Shown here in pieces: positions 28,101 through 36,174 of a stretch of DNA of 64,000 bases. The notes beneath the pieces were generated by a model that was not told the DNA's origin, searched no databases, and saw only the letters and a program-made list of their open reading frames with translations. The stretch lies in assembly GCF_049310885.1 (NCBI RefSeq), contig NZ_JBMDYO010000001.1:1-64000 (forward strand). Direction: 5' to 3'. How positions within the stretch are numbered: the first letter of the stretch is position 1; each line of letters opens with the position of its first letter. Both the position numbers and the translations under genes were made by a program. The stretch comes from CAYZJV01 sp049310885. Its GTDB lineage: Bacteria > Spirochaetota > Spirochaetia > Sphaerochaetales > Sphaerochaetaceae.

Positions 28101-28302
28101 ACTGCAAGTCGTTGAGGAATTCGTCCACAGCCGTTTGGGCTCCCTTGTATTCCCGGGTGATATCGGTCTTTTCCTTTGCTTGATCCAAGGCCTTTTTTTG
28201 ATTGTGCATGTCGGCGGCTATCCCCAACGCACTCCAACCGAGATTAGTGGCATTCTGTACACTATCCGCCTTCATTCCTTCTACATACGATCTGATGCCC
28301 AT
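25183..28302 (-). CDS. Large internal virion protein (gp15-position)
   Basis: A 1039-residue, mostly helical, charged protein with no membrane segment or signal. I assign it as an ejection-tunnel/core protein by position: after the small Ala/Gln-rich gp14-like gene and before the giant gp16-position gene, matching the podovirus order. Features: N-terminal helices with a K/Q-rich coiled coil (about 35-110), a proline-rich low-complexity stretch near 480-560, and a C-terminal globular part. Ribosome site AGGAG. The next start lies 9 nt after its stop. Confidence 0.7.
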   Translation of the reverse strand: MGIRSYVEGMKADSVQNATNLGWSALGIAADMHNQKKALDQAKEKTDITREYKGAQTAVDEFLNDLQYDRDYQNYNQRVEEKFSEIASTIQDNQLLSDGARRELMESFLPQLKQETLGKTSILSTNAQMAEIEVEIEGFGDTVASDPNKGFSDAVSDYRSHIEDLGIFNDYTVGKMVEEFSYSTAPLKALQTLQSEYQEYYLDDSYSLDSRVKEIGSEMELDAPQERALRKSVTEFQTNYDKNIDMQFAQQKDILLGEIAGARDAGELFDIESIDALIEQVPARHKLELYKTKNTALANNDDVLYQGLNKVINEGRVLTQDEWQLVDMFHDPKKRDKVSEEILVNQGNALLSSGKSLAQARMAIDQQEGPISLKNRTEAKARLTKAYLEQESEVSKVAQDLLGSVGHTPMFSQIPQGDYDQMVKAGTREAPPIDVDELQVRGETYVDEQERLVTSFLSKSPSFKLPNAPLTFDPAINTEPIGNPSDEESVESDPIIQEIAQEIVARQIEEAIPEGGVDDESTGIPSSPTGSSWLGAYEEKVAQRRKEVAQERLAYQEELDRQAEYVQRQAGAPKDETPQAVRTKLHGGMSQVELVTTALQSIKDGEGRYIATEELALIKDDSLRQELTTLSGIRDSFSIDSPLALDFIDQLRRDPTVSDSQLGTAIRDFVERGFMKAETGDRLTKKYSFAQTDRRDVLTRDIDEAVSAVFPRGAGEYLGNERSRLKERVSEAVDAAIAMNPDLLGKDFAQLQQQIGIFVTGEASREVLGNLEKVSKLMSEGNISRRIDNLEHSDVSTFLQDVEEGRYDLLINYDFVQQPEMRSSRHDSREVLLDKVAQGMSPYRDFSDLSENGTMFERFRVIANTNFILAGGTLEKALTGSFGIKPSDMKIVGKQWAFTDPEADGLYFIATDTDVEKRGTLGWGMATTDYDGTKGFIMFRDYVDPQLAYDIENLQAQMSDPLFERKKVAADQNRSQSPLGTGGLGYSPVRVQESLDDRYYGIIEAHETKTKELQVLMHDIMTYRHNLLGTRSGSLPKRL

Positions 28303-28311
28303 CCTATTCTC

Positions 28312-29085
28312 CTATGCGAACATGCCCGCACCATTGAGGGCTCCACCTAAAGTTCCACCTGCGATATCCCATAACTGGGCATCCTTCAAAGCATCCTTGC
28401 CTTCACTCTTCAAGTACTCGATATCCGAAGCCAGATACCCTCCCTGCAATTGATACATATCCTGTGTATGGGACAGGTTCTGGTCTAATTTGGTCAGTTG
28501 ACGGTCCAATTCATTTTTGTTCTGATCAATTTTTCGGGCGTATGCTGCAGCTTGTTGGTTGGCGGATGTATAATTGCTCACCGCAGAGGCATAGGTTTGG
28601 TAATTAGACAGCTTGCTTTGCATCTTGGCTTGGGAAGTAGCGGACTGGGCTGACCTTTTAGCATTGTCCACCAGATTCAGCGCTGATCCAGTTCCACGAA
28701 ATCCACTGGTCGCAGCTTGTTGTCGTGCATCACCAGCCTGTTGGGTATTCTGGACAGCCAAGGTCGCCAACTGCATGGCGTTGACCTCGCTTTGCATCGA
28801 ACCCGCCTTGGAAGTCTGTTCCAACGCCATATCCCGGTTGTCGATAGTCTCCTGTCCAAGAAGGTCCAGCTCCGCATTGGCTTCGGATACCTGCTCTTTT
28901 GCTTGGGTGGTCGCCAGTTGATGGCTCTCTTTAGCTTGGTTGAATTGCGTGTCCAGAACCTGTTTCTGTCGATTCAGATCTTCCAATTTGTCACGGTATT
29001 CAGCCTCACGCTGTTTGGATTTGGACACACCGCTTGCAAGTCCGAGAGCACCTCCTGCGATAGCTCCTATCAAAAGCAAACTCAT
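28312..29085 (-). CDS. Small internal virion protein (gp14-like)
   Basis: A 257-residue protein that starts with a Gly/Ala hydrophobic segment (LLLIGAIAGGALGLASGVS) and continues as long Gln- and Ala-rich helices (QREAEYRDKLEDLNRQKQ...). This is the usual look of podovirus gp14-type ejection proteins, which sit in the outer membrane during DNA injection. Its ATG overlaps the stop of the tail-tube gene by one base (TGATG), indicating coupled translation. Confidence 0.75.
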   Translation of the reverse strand: MSLLLIGAIAGGALGLASGVSKSKQREAEYRDKLEDLNRQKQVLDTQFNQAKESHQLATTQAKEQVSEANAELDLLGQETIDNRDMALEQTSKAGSMQSEVNAMQLATLAVQNTQQAGDARQQAATSGFRGTGSALNLVDNAKRSAQSATSQAKMQSKLSNYQTYASAVSNYTSANQQAAAYARKIDQNKNELDRQLTKLDQNLSHTQDMYQLQGGYLASDIEYLKSEGKDALKDAQLWDIAGGTLGGALNGAGMFA

Positions 29086-30689
29086 CAGGCCACCTCCAAG
29101 GCGTACACCATCGCAAGGATGGTGAGGGGTTCGTCTCCAATCGACCGGACCTCCATCTTCAATTCCTTGTCATAACCACCACCTAAACGAATGGCCACAT
29201 CCCCTTCTTGTATATGCTTGCTATAAGTCTCCAACCCGTTGTAACCAGCCATGAAAGCCCCACTCTCCAGCAGACGCAACACGACTTTCGAGACCTTCTT
29301 GCTTTTACCAATGGAGGAACCACTCTCCAACTGCGTCTCGAACCTGTTGGAGACAAGTATCGAATCGAAAGGATCTGGTGTATCGGTATTGTGTTGGTCG
29401 CTATGGACGTTCGAATCCTCATCGAACCGTTCTATCGCTCGAGTACCATTTCGATTGATTACGATGCAGACACTTTGTCCTGTCGGAGTATCCAGGACTG
29501 CAACAGACTCCACCAAGCCAGAGAAGGTCCATTGGGACCACCCTTGGATCTGATAAAGCTTGTTGTAGGACAGGACCGCCATGGTCCCGTCATTGAGCAC
29601 CATGTACGCCCGGGGTTCGGGAACCCTTTGGAATGCCCATTCCCGCACACCACTTGAGAGGATATGGTCGGCTGTGTAACTGATATCCGGAGAAGAGTAT
29701 CCACCATTGGACATCACATACCCACGGCATCGTTTCTTTCCCGACTGGATGAACAGGACATCCTCATTGACATTCATTGCTTGCAAGGAAGCACTACCGT
29801 ATGCCGAGACCTGCATGATCGACTGATTCAGCGCATCGATATTACCCGGCATGATCCATTCCCCACTCGAAGTCCCCACCAGAAGGTTCTGCCCCACGGT
29901 CAGCCATTCTATCCTGTCGTTTCGGTTCGAACCGACCTCGAGTACCATGGCATTGTCTGCACTGGTCACTTCTCGAATGATAGTCTGATCCTCGTATATT
30001 AAACTTTGGTCTTCTTCCCATCCTTCCGGCCATGGCGCATCCTTGATCACCTTATCAACCGAAGTCACGATATCGAATGTCCTAAAATCGTGTGTGACAA
30101 ATGGTCTTGAAGCCCATAGTCGATATGGATGGTTCTCACTGGAGGCAAACCATAATCTGTTCGAACAATATGCCACGCATCCCGGGTAGTTGCCCGCACT
30201 CTGGAACATTCCTGCATACTTCGAATCGGTGGTAGGTTCCAAGGTGGACCACATGAAAGAACCGCCGATATAGGTAAGCATCTTGGGTGGATGGTTCCGA
30301 TGAGCAAGATACAGAGTCTGGTAATCTTGGGTGAACTGCACTTCAGGTAGCTCGTCCGCAAGGTACGGTACAGGGAATCCCTCCACAGGATTTCCCTCAT
30401 ACATGAGCGGATACAACGAACCGTCCGAGTATCGGATGCTCAATTTCTGATTGGAAAGCTCAACCAAGAACGAAAGATGGACACTGATTGTGAAGGGAAT
30501 GATTCGACACTCCCCTTCCAATGTTTCAAGCAGGACCGTACCCGGTCTACGGGTTACTCCTCCTTGGATCATGATCAGGAAATTCTCCAACTTTGAAACT
30601 CCACTATGGTAGATACCCAGATCAGGTCTTCCTCCCAATTTCGGAGAAACCTCACCAGAAGTGAAGTTGTTGACCAACACGTCGGCCAT
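29085..30689 (-). CDS. Tail tubular / stabilisation protein (gp12-like, tail tubular protein B)
   Basis: A 534-residue beta-rich protein opening with VNNFTSGEVSPKLGGRPDLG, followed by LENFLIMIQGGVTRRPGT. This start (FxxGExSPxxxGRxD... and GGxxRRPGT) is diagnostic of the podovirus tail-nozzle family. It forms the distal tail tube through which DNA and internal proteins pass. GGAGG ribosome site; 1 nt after the gp11-like stop. Confidence 0.85.
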   Translation of the reverse strand: MADVLVNNFTSGEVSPKLGGRPDLGIYHSGVSKLENFLIMIQGGVTRRPGTVLLETLEGECRIIPFTISVHLSFLVELSNQKLSIRYSDGSLYPLMYEGNPVEGFPVPYLADELPEVQFTQDYQTLYLAHRNHPPKMLTYIGGSFMWSTLEPTTDSKYAGMFQSAGNYPGCVAYCSNRLWFASSENHPYRLWASRPFVTHDFRTFDIVTSVDKVIKDAPWPEGWEEDQSLIYEDQTIIREVTSADNAMVLEVGSNRNDRIEWLTVGQNLLVGTSSGEWIMPGNIDALNQSIMQVSAYGSASLQAMNVNEDVLFIQSGKKRCRGYVMSNGGYSSPDISYTADHILSSGVREWAFQRVPEPRAYMVLNDGTMAVLSYNKLYQIQGWSQWTFSGLVESVAVLDTPTGQSVCIVINRNGTRAIERFDEDSNVHSDQHNTDTPDPFDSILVSNRFETQLESGSSIGKSKKVSKVVLRLLESGAFMAGYNGLETYSKHIQEGDVAIRLGGGYDKELKMEVRSIGDEPLTILAMVYALEVA

Positions 30690-30690
30690 A

Positions 30691-31221
30691 TCAGGCCTCC
30701 CTGCTGTTGTTGTGGCATTCGGCAGAAATCAACCCACTGGAAGCCCATGTGTATCTTTGGAGGACCACATTGTCCATCTTTCCATCGGGAACCAGTAATT
30801 GCGCAATTTCATATGCCAATGCATAGGCGACCAATTCGTAGAAATCCTTCGGCACGTGCTCACTGGGCAACTCCTCCATGATTCCATACACCATAGGATC
30901 CTCCAGATCGGTATAGATCCTACCTCCGGCTACCTCATAGGGAAAATCGGTGAACGCATGCACCACCTTCAGATAACCTTCAGGTAGCCTGTATCCATGT
31001 AAATACCCTCTGGAACCACCATCATCATCCGACGTATCCAAAGGAAGTTGAACGACCAAGAATGACCAATCGAATTCACGCATCGCCCTGACTTTCGCAA
31101 AGGGGAGATACAACCTGCACAGCCGGATCTCTCTGGATGGGGTTGCACTATCCAAATCGGATTGCGTGATTTCCCTATCGAACAGTGAGAGCGTGATGTT
31201 GAACAACTCCAATTCGGTCAT
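30691..31221 (-). CDS. Tail tubular protein A-like adaptor (gp11-like)
   Basis: A 176-residue protein with the helix-turn pattern of head-to-tail adaptors: an N-terminal ELFNITLSLFD, then CRLYLPFAKVRAMREFDWSF, then YRLPEGYLKV. The LYxxARxxxLxxxxWxFA-like segment followed by PxDxL/Y is a recurring signature of T7 gp11/P22 gp4-type adaptors. It would ring the portal and connect it to the nozzle. It sits directly upstream of the gp12-like gene. Confidence 0.8.
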   Translation of the reverse strand: MTELELFNITLSLFDREITQSDLDSATPSREIRLCRLYLPFAKVRAMREFDWSFLVVQLPLDTSDDDGGSRGYLHGYRLPEGYLKVVHAFTDFPYEVAGGRIYTDLEDPMVYGIMEELPSEHVPKDFYELVAYALAYEIAQLLVPDGKMDNVVLQRYTWASSGLISAECHNNSREA

Positions 31222-31260
31222 GCCATGCTCCTGGAGAACAGGGGGCCGAAGCCCCCACTA

Positions 31261-31422
31261 TCATTTCTTCGAGGCTGTCTTTTTCTCGACAGGCTCATCC
31301 GTGGACACCTTTTCAAGCAACTTGAATGTGATGTCCGTTCCCTTCGCCACCTTCAACGTCTGTCCCTTCTTGAGGAACATGCCGTTGTAGTAGCAATCCC
31401 GTTTAGCGATATATGTATCCAT
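31261..31422 (-). CDS. Small basic phage protein (53 residues)
   Basis: This short frame starts at the ATG at 31422 and shares one base with the cement-protein stop (TGATG), so it is translationally coupled. It encodes MDTYIAKRDCYYNGMFLKKG... with a beta-rich start and a lysine-rich tail ending EKKTASKK. It resembles short head-associated or adaptor-linked proteins found at this place in other podoviruses, but I recognise no family. A stem (GGGGGC/GCCCCC, about 31240-31257) follows the stop. Confidence 0.65.
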   Translation of the reverse strand: MDTYIAKRDCYYNGMFLKKGQTLKVAKGTDITFKLLEKVSTDEPVEKKTASKK

Positions 31423-31820
31423 CACAAAGGCCTCACAAACCCACTGACGGATCCTCCGGTGAAGGTGTCAGCAGTGTCGTTCTTCAGACTTACCCGTACA
31501 ATCTGGTCACATCCGTCTGGAAGTGCGACCTTGTACACCACCGCTCCCTCGACCAAGGCAGAAAGAGGAACAACCTCTCCGGATGCGACTTGGCGATACA
31601 CTCCTTCGGGATTCTTGGTCTCCACGATGACCTGCAAAGTGGGAGAACCTGCAGATGTCGCCTTCTCCGTTAAATACACCTCCAGAACCTCATTGGTCTC
31701 TACCATCTGGTTCTTGGCATCGAAGTCAATCTCCACCCCGTTCTGGGTGGAATTCGCTCCCACATTGGTCAGTGGGAGCACGATCGGGTCGAATGCAGCC
31801 CGAGTTTTCTCAATCAGCAT
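31422..31820 (-). CDS. Capsid cement / decoration protein (Bbp16-like)
   Basis: A 132-residue beta-rich protein directly downstream of the capsid gene. Its layout (NSTQNGVEIDF, then an alternating beta region, VVPLSALVEGAVVYKVALP, then IVRVSLKN with a C-terminal TGGSVSGFV strand) matches my memory of Bbp16-type cement proteins of BPP-1-like podoviruses, which lock capsomers at the surface. Strong GAGGAGGTGA ribosome site. The alternative is a generic head decoration protein. Confidence 0.7.
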   Translation of the reverse strand: MLIEKTRAAFDPIVLPLTNVGANSTQNGVEIDFDAKNQMVETNEVLEVYLTEKATSAGSPTLQVIVETKNPEGVYRQVASGEVVPLSALVEGAVVYKVALPDGCDQIVRVSLKNDTADTFTGGSVSGFVRPL

Positions 31821-31832
31821 TGGATCACCTCC

Positions 31833-32849
31833 TCAAGCAATCTTGGACTCGGTCGCAAGCATCGAGTCACATCTGCGAATGATGAACGAGTCGAACATCA
31901 CATCCCCGATCGCATTCTTCGGGACGCTGTCAACATACTTTGCCGGAACGATCCGCTTGGCGAAGGCCTTGCGCATGGAAGCGAGTGTGCGGTTGTTCGC
32001 ATACAACTTCACCCTTCCTTGGAAGTCCACTGGCATCGCTGCGAATGCGTCATAGATCGCCGCTTCGAGCTTGCCCATGTTATCCAAAAGGTTGGCAGGG
32101 TCGTTGTCGATATTGGCGATACGGATGACACTCTTTCGGTTGGCGATCCCGAGACCTGCAGTACAAGCGTACTTGGTCTTTGCAACCTCGATGATGGTTC
32201 CGTCCGGCTGGGTTTCCGCTACATACGGATATGCAGTGAATTCCATACCGTTGTCCTTCTTGTGGCTCGGGTACATCAGGTGGGCACCTTCGTCGGTATC
32301 CCAATACACCATGAGAATGGAGGACATGCCGTTCGCATTGTCTCCACCCGCACCAATGGTGATAAAGGGAAGCTCTGCTTCTCGAGTCAACGATACACCG
32401 TCGATATCGGTGAGCTCACTGAACCGGGGCATGAATCCAAGGAATTTCCTAGGATCCTGATTGCGGTTGCCATACAGCAAGGCTTCTTCAAGATCCAGTC
32501 CGAGTCCCCTCAGGTGACGACTGTCCTCACGCCATCTGAGTTCCTTATCGTGGGGAGAAAGCGCCATCACCTTCTTAAGGGATCTTGACCAGGATTCGAT
32601 CATACCGAGCTCTTCGGTATACTTCTCCATCGATCCCTTGTTGGGTTTGGCACCTTCATCCACTCCTACCCATGTACCTCTGGGTGGAGCTCCTTCACGC
32701 CCTCCGATATCCCGCAACATGTCGCTGGAGGATTTCCAAGGAGCATCGTTCCACATGGTGACCCGCTGAGTCACCTCATTTACTACGGGGACAAGGTCCT
32801 CGTTGTGTGTTGCGGCCGCTACATCCGCAAAAGTCAAATAATCAGGCAT
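31833..32849 (-). CDS. Major capsid protein
   Basis: A 338-residue HK97-fold-type coat protein by content and position between scaffold and cement genes. It opens with LTFADVAAATHNEDLVPVVNEVTQ and carries WNDAPWKSSSDMLRD, GWSRSL-like core helices, an internal segment with FLGFMPRFSELTD, and a C-terminal domain with KLEAAIYDAFAAMPVDFQGRVKLYANNRTLASMRK. These are features of Bbp17/N4-like coat proteins. GGAGG ribosome site. Expected to be one of the most abundant virion proteins. Confidence 0.85.
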   Translation of the reverse strand: MPDYLTFADVAAATHNEDLVPVVNEVTQRVTMWNDAPWKSSSDMLRDIGGREGAPPRGTWVGVDEGAKPNKGSMEKYTEELGMIESWSRSLKKVMALSPHDKELRWREDSRHLRGLGLDLEEALLYGNRNQDPRKFLGFMPRFSELTDIDGVSLTREAELPFITIGAGGDNANGMSSILMVYWDTDEGAHLMYPSHKKDNGMEFTAYPYVAETQPDGTIIEVAKTKYACTAGLGIANRKSVIRIANIDNDPANLLDNMGKLEAAIYDAFAAMPVDFQGRVKLYANNRTLASMRKAFAKRIVPAKYVDSVPKNAIGDVMFDSFIIRRCDSMLATESKIA

Positions 32850-32861
32850 TCTGGCCTCCTA

Positions 32862-33614
32862 TCAGTCTGGATAACGAACGGGAACCCGTGGGTTCCGTCC
32901 ATTTGATCCTGTCGTATTGCTCCCGATAGAACCGTCTTCCTCTATCGATTCACCGATCCTCGAGAGCAATTCAGCCACCGCTGGATTGATACTCGCTCCG
33001 GTACGATCCAATGCACTAGCAAGGTCCTTGTCCTTCTGGACCAGAGCTATGTATGCCCGTGACATTGCTTTGCGTTTGCTCTCGTACTGGTCTGCCCAAC
33101 TCTTTTTAAGCTGTGCTTCGCACCAATCCTTCCCTTTCTCCACCAGTTTTTGCATCGAACCGTTCTGAGCCTCGGAGAGCGCATCGAATACCTTCTCAGC
33201 TACTTCCTTCGGTACTCCCGAACTCTGCAACGTAGTCTTCAGGGAATCGGAGATGACTCCGAATGGATCACTATCCGCATCCAGACTCTTTTCGAATTCT
33301 TCATACTCTATGGGCTCTGTTTCCTTTGAAGCGCCTTCACCTTCCTCGCTCCCATCAGGTTTCGCCCCTCTCGTACTGCGTACGAAATCCGCCAGCGATG
33401 CGTATTGCTGGAGGTCGGACTCATTCTTCAGGTCATTCGGAAGCTGTGCCATCCACGCAGGACTGGTCGTGCCCTCATTTCCCTCAAGGGTATGTTCACC
33501 ACCGCTTTGGCTTCCCTCAGGTTCCCCAAGCCCCTGCTGTTCCATCCCATCAGCTTCAGGCGCCCCCTTGGCATCAGGTTCTACACCAGTGTTGGTCCCA
33601 TTGTTCACATCCAT
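32862..33614 (-). CDS. Scaffolding protein
   Basis: The ATG at 33614 (250 residues) follows AAAGGAGA; the longer frame lacks such a site. The protein is highly acidic and Gly/Ser/Glu-rich in the first 130 residues (EPDAKGAPEADGMEQQG...), then a helical second half with a basic C-terminus, the standard composition of procapsid scaffolds. It lies immediately before the capsid gene, as in T7 (gp9-gp10). Confidence 0.8.
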   Translation of the reverse strand: MDVNNGTNTGVEPDAKGAPEADGMEQQGLGEPEGSQSGGEHTLEGNEGTTSPAWMAQLPNDLKNESDLQQYASLADFVRSTRGAKPDGSEEGEGASKETEPIEYEEFEKSLDADSDPFGVISDSLKTTLQSSGVPKEVAEKVFDALSEAQNGSMQKLVEKGKDWCEAQLKKSWADQYESKRKAMSRAYIALVQKDKDLASALDRTGASINPAVAELLSRIGESIEEDGSIGSNTTGSNGRNPRVPVRYPD

Positions 33615-33634
33615 CGCTATTCTCCTTTCTCCGG

Positions 33635-33907
33635 TCAATCGACCGGGTTTTTCCATTCATGACTGAGCATCCAATCGATGAGATCAACCAAAGACTCCTC
33701 ATCGAGCAATCCCAGGTCCTCCATCTTCCGGATACCGAAATTCCTCAACTCTACCGCTCCCGGCTCACAGGAAATTTGATCGAATACACCACATTCACGA
33801 AGTGTTCTTGCCAACTCATACTTGCCCTCTTGGGTGCGATACACATTCTTCAGTGCATTGCGTTTGCTCAAGGTCTCCCGATCTATCTGCTGTTCCCTGT
33901 TGATCAT
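33635..33907 (-). CDS. Small helical phage protein (Bbp19-like)
   Basis: A 90-residue protein between portal and scaffold genes, overlapping the portal stop by 4 nt. The core pattern (NVYRTQEGKYELARTLRECGVF...ELRNFGIRK) corresponds to the FxTxxGxxVLxxLxxxCG...GxRxxxLxI pattern I associate with Bbp19-type proteins of BPP-1-like phages. The role is unknown; conserved position suggests a part in head assembly. Confidence 0.65.
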   Translation of the reverse strand: MINREQQIDRETLSKRNALKNVYRTQEGKYELARTLRECGVFDQISCEPGAVELRNFGIRKMEDLGLLDEESLVDLIDWMLSHEWKNPVD

Positions 33908-35580
33908 CTACCGACCACTCCCTGCATCATCTGTTGTGCACCTGTACCGTTCGTATGCGAAAGTTTGCCCATCGCATCGGCTTGGGCTTGCATCTGTTGG
34001 GCTTGTGCCTGTTGTTCGAGTATCTTCTGTTGCTGTTCCTTGATTTTCTTCACTTCGGCTTTTTCACGGATAATGGGCTGTGGCATACCATTGGCACTCA
34101 TGGCCTGTCTTATGAGTTCATCGAAGTTCACATTCACCTGGGAATCGGGATTCAACTGCATCACAGCTGCCAAGGCTTGCATACCTTGTGTGATCCCTAC
34201 CGTCTGATGGTATGCCTTCATGTTCTGGGCAAGAGGCCCATCCAACTCCACCTTGACCTGTCCATCTTTGGAAGCATTGACCAGTTCATCAGGAGGTGGC
34301 GGAAGCATCCCTCCTTTTCGCAGGATATGATAAGTGCGCATGATGAGCGGAGTGATCTTCTCCTCTTGCATATTGCCTATGATTGAGGACAAGAGGACCA
34401 ACCCCTCTCCTTTGATTTCTCGGACTTCCGTGGCTGTCCTCTGTTGATCCTGACGCATCAGGATATTGAACAGATCGGAATACAACGATTGTTGGATCAC
34501 CCTAGTCTGCATCTGGATCTCATTGGCCAGGTGGTTCAGATCCAATGTGGACGGAAAGAGCTTCGGCTCTCCTGTCTGCGCTAGATTCGCATAGTTGCGC
34601 CCGCCCGGATTTAGATTCAACCTACCCTTGAGGACCTCGGGTGCGAATATCGGAGGGTTGGCATTCTTGTCTGCTGCCATCAAGTACAGGTATGCCATCT
34701 TGTCCAACTTCTTGATCTCCTCGGCCAACTCGATGACCGGAGAACTTCCATAAGGACTCGTCCCATTCAGGAACCAGCGATGCACAGCAACGGGGAATTC
34801 ATCGTAGCCACTTTCCAGGAACACCCTGTCCCCGGTATAGCTGTAATGGACTGAAGCATATTGCTTGCGTGTGGAAATGATCGCATTGCCATTCCTAGCC
34901 AAGGCATCCTTGCGAGGATAGATGGCATGGAGGAACTTGATTTTCTGATGCCCGGCATTGTTCTTGATCAGGCGCTTCACTTCTTCAGGAAGCTTCTCAC
35001 CCCACTTCTTGTAGGCAATCCTCGCTGGGATCTCATACACCCGGTAGAACGTATCCACACGACGATTGTCGTTTTCGCTGATATAGAACTCTTGGGGATC
35101 GATGGTGTCGTACACCATAGCTCCATGTTTCAGGTCATCCACGATGAACTCTGCACTGGTGCCCTGCACGAACGCATCCTTGGTAGCCAAATGGGTTGAA
35201 GAATAGAAATTGCACTGGCTGAACACATTCAGCAATGTCGATACAACCAGCTCCAAGTGATCTTTTGCTCCGAAGATGTTGTCAGCATTCTGGAAGTTCT
35301 TTCCTTGGGTGGTGAAATTGAACCACCGGATATTCTGACTGATGAGGTATCCCATGATGCCGTTCACTGCTGTATTGGTAGCTTCTACCTGTACATTGGA
35401 ATGCAATGGAATCGATTTGATCTTAGAATGTCCTAGATTGAATGCAGTGGTTCGATGCTTCACCAAAGCGCATGCTTCCCACCGGATCTCTTCGGTTGGT
35501 CTACGCACATTCTCCATATCGGACAATGTGTTTAACAATGACTGTTTTAGCTCTTCAAGCCGTTTGGTTTTTGCATCCAC
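33904..35580 (-). CDS. Portal protein (podovirus head-tail connector)
   Basis: A 558-residue portal of the T7/BPP-1 type, which forms the dodecameric DNA gate. The start is GTG at 35580, since a stop codon lies two codons upstream. Supporting features: N-terminal RLEELKQSLLNTLSDMENVRRP helix, a beta wing with VYDTIDPQEFYISEN, FPVAVHRWFLNGTSPYGSSPVIELAEEIKKLDKM (partly quoted family signature: PYGxSP...ALxxIKxLN), FPSTLDLN and a C-terminal Gln-rich tail (KIKEQQQKILEQQAQ). The genes upstream on this strand are interrupted by a minor cassette, so the portal may need its own promoter or read-through. Confidence 0.88.
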   Translation of the reverse strand: MDAKTKRLEELKQSLLNTLSDMENVRRPTEEIRWEACALVKHRTTAFNLGHSKIKSIPLHSNVQVEATNTAVNGIMGYLISQNIRWFNFTTQGKNFQNADNIFGAKDHLELVVSTLLNVFSQCNFYSSTHLATKDAFVQGTSAEFIVDDLKHGAMVYDTIDPQEFYISENDNRRVDTFYRVYEIPARIAYKKWGEKLPEEVKRLIKNNAGHQKIKFLHAIYPRKDALARNGNAIISTRKQYASVHYSYTGDRVFLESGYDEFPVAVHRWFLNGTSPYGSSPVIELAEEIKKLDKMAYLYLMAADKNANPPIFAPEVLKGRLNLNPGGRNYANLAQTGEPKLFPSTLDLNHLANEIQMQTRVIQQSLYSDLFNILMRQDQQRTATEVREIKGEGLVLLSSIIGNMQEEKITPLIMRTYHILRKGGMLPPPPDELVNASKDGQVKVELDGPLAQNMKAYHQTVGITQGMQALAAVMQLNPDSQVNVNFDELIRQAMSANGMPQPIIREKAEVKKIKEQQQKILEQQAQAQQMQAQADAMGKLSHTNGTGAQQMMQGVVGR

Positions 35581-35694
35581 AACTCAAGTGAATCACATTG
35601 TAGAAATTTGATGGTGTCGTTTTGAGCAGATAAGATTGATCAGGATATTAACTATTATCCCATCTCGTTTTATCCTTTCATTTTTTGTTAATGG
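35581..35694. other. Non-coding gap between portal and minor cassette
   Basis: This short AT-rich stretch holds no frame with a ribosome site. On the minus strand TACAAT upstream of the portal could be a -10 of a late promoter, but I find no convincing -35. Confidence 0.3.
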
Positions 35695-35703
35695 TGTTAT
35701 GAT
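35695..35703 (+). promoter_or_regulatory. Extended -10 promoter of the plus-strand minor cassette
   Basis: TGTTATGAT is an extended -10 (TGn plus TATGAT), 25 nt before the start at 35729. No good -35 is needed for this class. It would let the two small plus-strand genes be read independently of the phage late operon. Confidence 0.5.
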
Positions 35704-35728
35704 TTAAATAATTACATTGGAGGCAAAA

Positions 35729-35938
35729 ATGATAGTTGGACAAGGACAAACGTATGTATTTGGTGGAAAATCGTATAAATTGATTAACAAAATAAAAGAA
35801 CTCCCTGTGGATTCAGGTGATTATAACCAACTAAGTGAAGCTTATATCTATGAAGCTGAATGTGAAGGTGAGCGCTGTACGGTAAAAGTCACTGAAAATA
35901 GTGAGGGAGAAGCCATCCTTACACCATTAAGTTCTTAG
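35729..35938 (+). CDS. Small unknown protein, plus-strand insertion among late genes
   Basis: The ATG at 35729 (69 residues) follows TTGGAGG with 5-nt spacing. The protein appears to be a small beta-rich domain (VFGGKSYKLINKI..., AYIYEAECEGERCTVKV) with two cysteines in CEGERC. No family is recognised. It is transcribed against the surrounding late genes, has its own extended -10 promoter and AT-rich codon use, all signs of a cargo gene expressed in the lysogen. Confidence 0.6.
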   Translation: MIVGQGQTYVFGGKSYKLINKIKELPVDSGDYNQLSEAYIYEAECEGERCTVKVTENSEGEAILTPLSS

Positions 35939-35957
35939 GTGAAGCAAAAAGAATCCA

Positions 35958-35977
35958 CCTGACGTTATAAGGTCAGG
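35958..35977 (+). promoter_or_regulatory. Hairpin covering the ribosome site of the next gene
   Basis: CCTGAC (35958-35963) pairs with GTCAGG (35972-35977) over an 8-nt loop. The 3-prime arm contains the start of the CAGGAG ribosome site of the gene at 35986, so translation could be reduced when the stem forms. Confidence 0.4.
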
Positions 35978-35985
35978 AGACTTAG

Positions 35986-36174
35986 ATGGGAAAGATTATC
36001 GGCTTAATGGCTACGATTTACGACAAAGATGAACAGGGGAACCCGACTGAGGAACAGCATTGGCTAGTTGAATCTAATAGAAGACAACTAATCGTTAAGA
36101 TTAAAACTCACTTTGTCGAGCGCAGAATACGTTTCGATTTACTCATACGTGAATGTAATTCAATCAATTTTTGA
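35986..36174 (+). CDS. Small unknown protein
   Basis: A 62-residue frame with CAGGAG seven bases before the ATG. It encodes MGKIIGLMATIYDKDEQGNP... with a charged C-terminal half. No family recognised. It follows the 69-residue gene at 47 nt and its last 15 bases overlap the 3-prime end of the convergent secreted-protein gene. It could be a real member of the minor cassette or a fortuitous frame; the ribosome site is the main support. Confidence 0.4.
   Translation: MGKIIGLMATIYDKDEQGNPTEEQHWLVESNRRQLIVKIKTHFVERRIRFDLLIRECNSINF

Noticed and set aside
31225..32055. 276-codon plus-strand frame opposite the capsid genes
   Set aside because: It runs antisense across the cement and capsid genes, whose identities are supported by family features and ribosome sites.
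33263..34207. 314-codon plus-strand frame opposite scaffold and portal
   Set aside because: Antisense shadow; low-complexity composition is the mirror image of the acidic scaffold protein.
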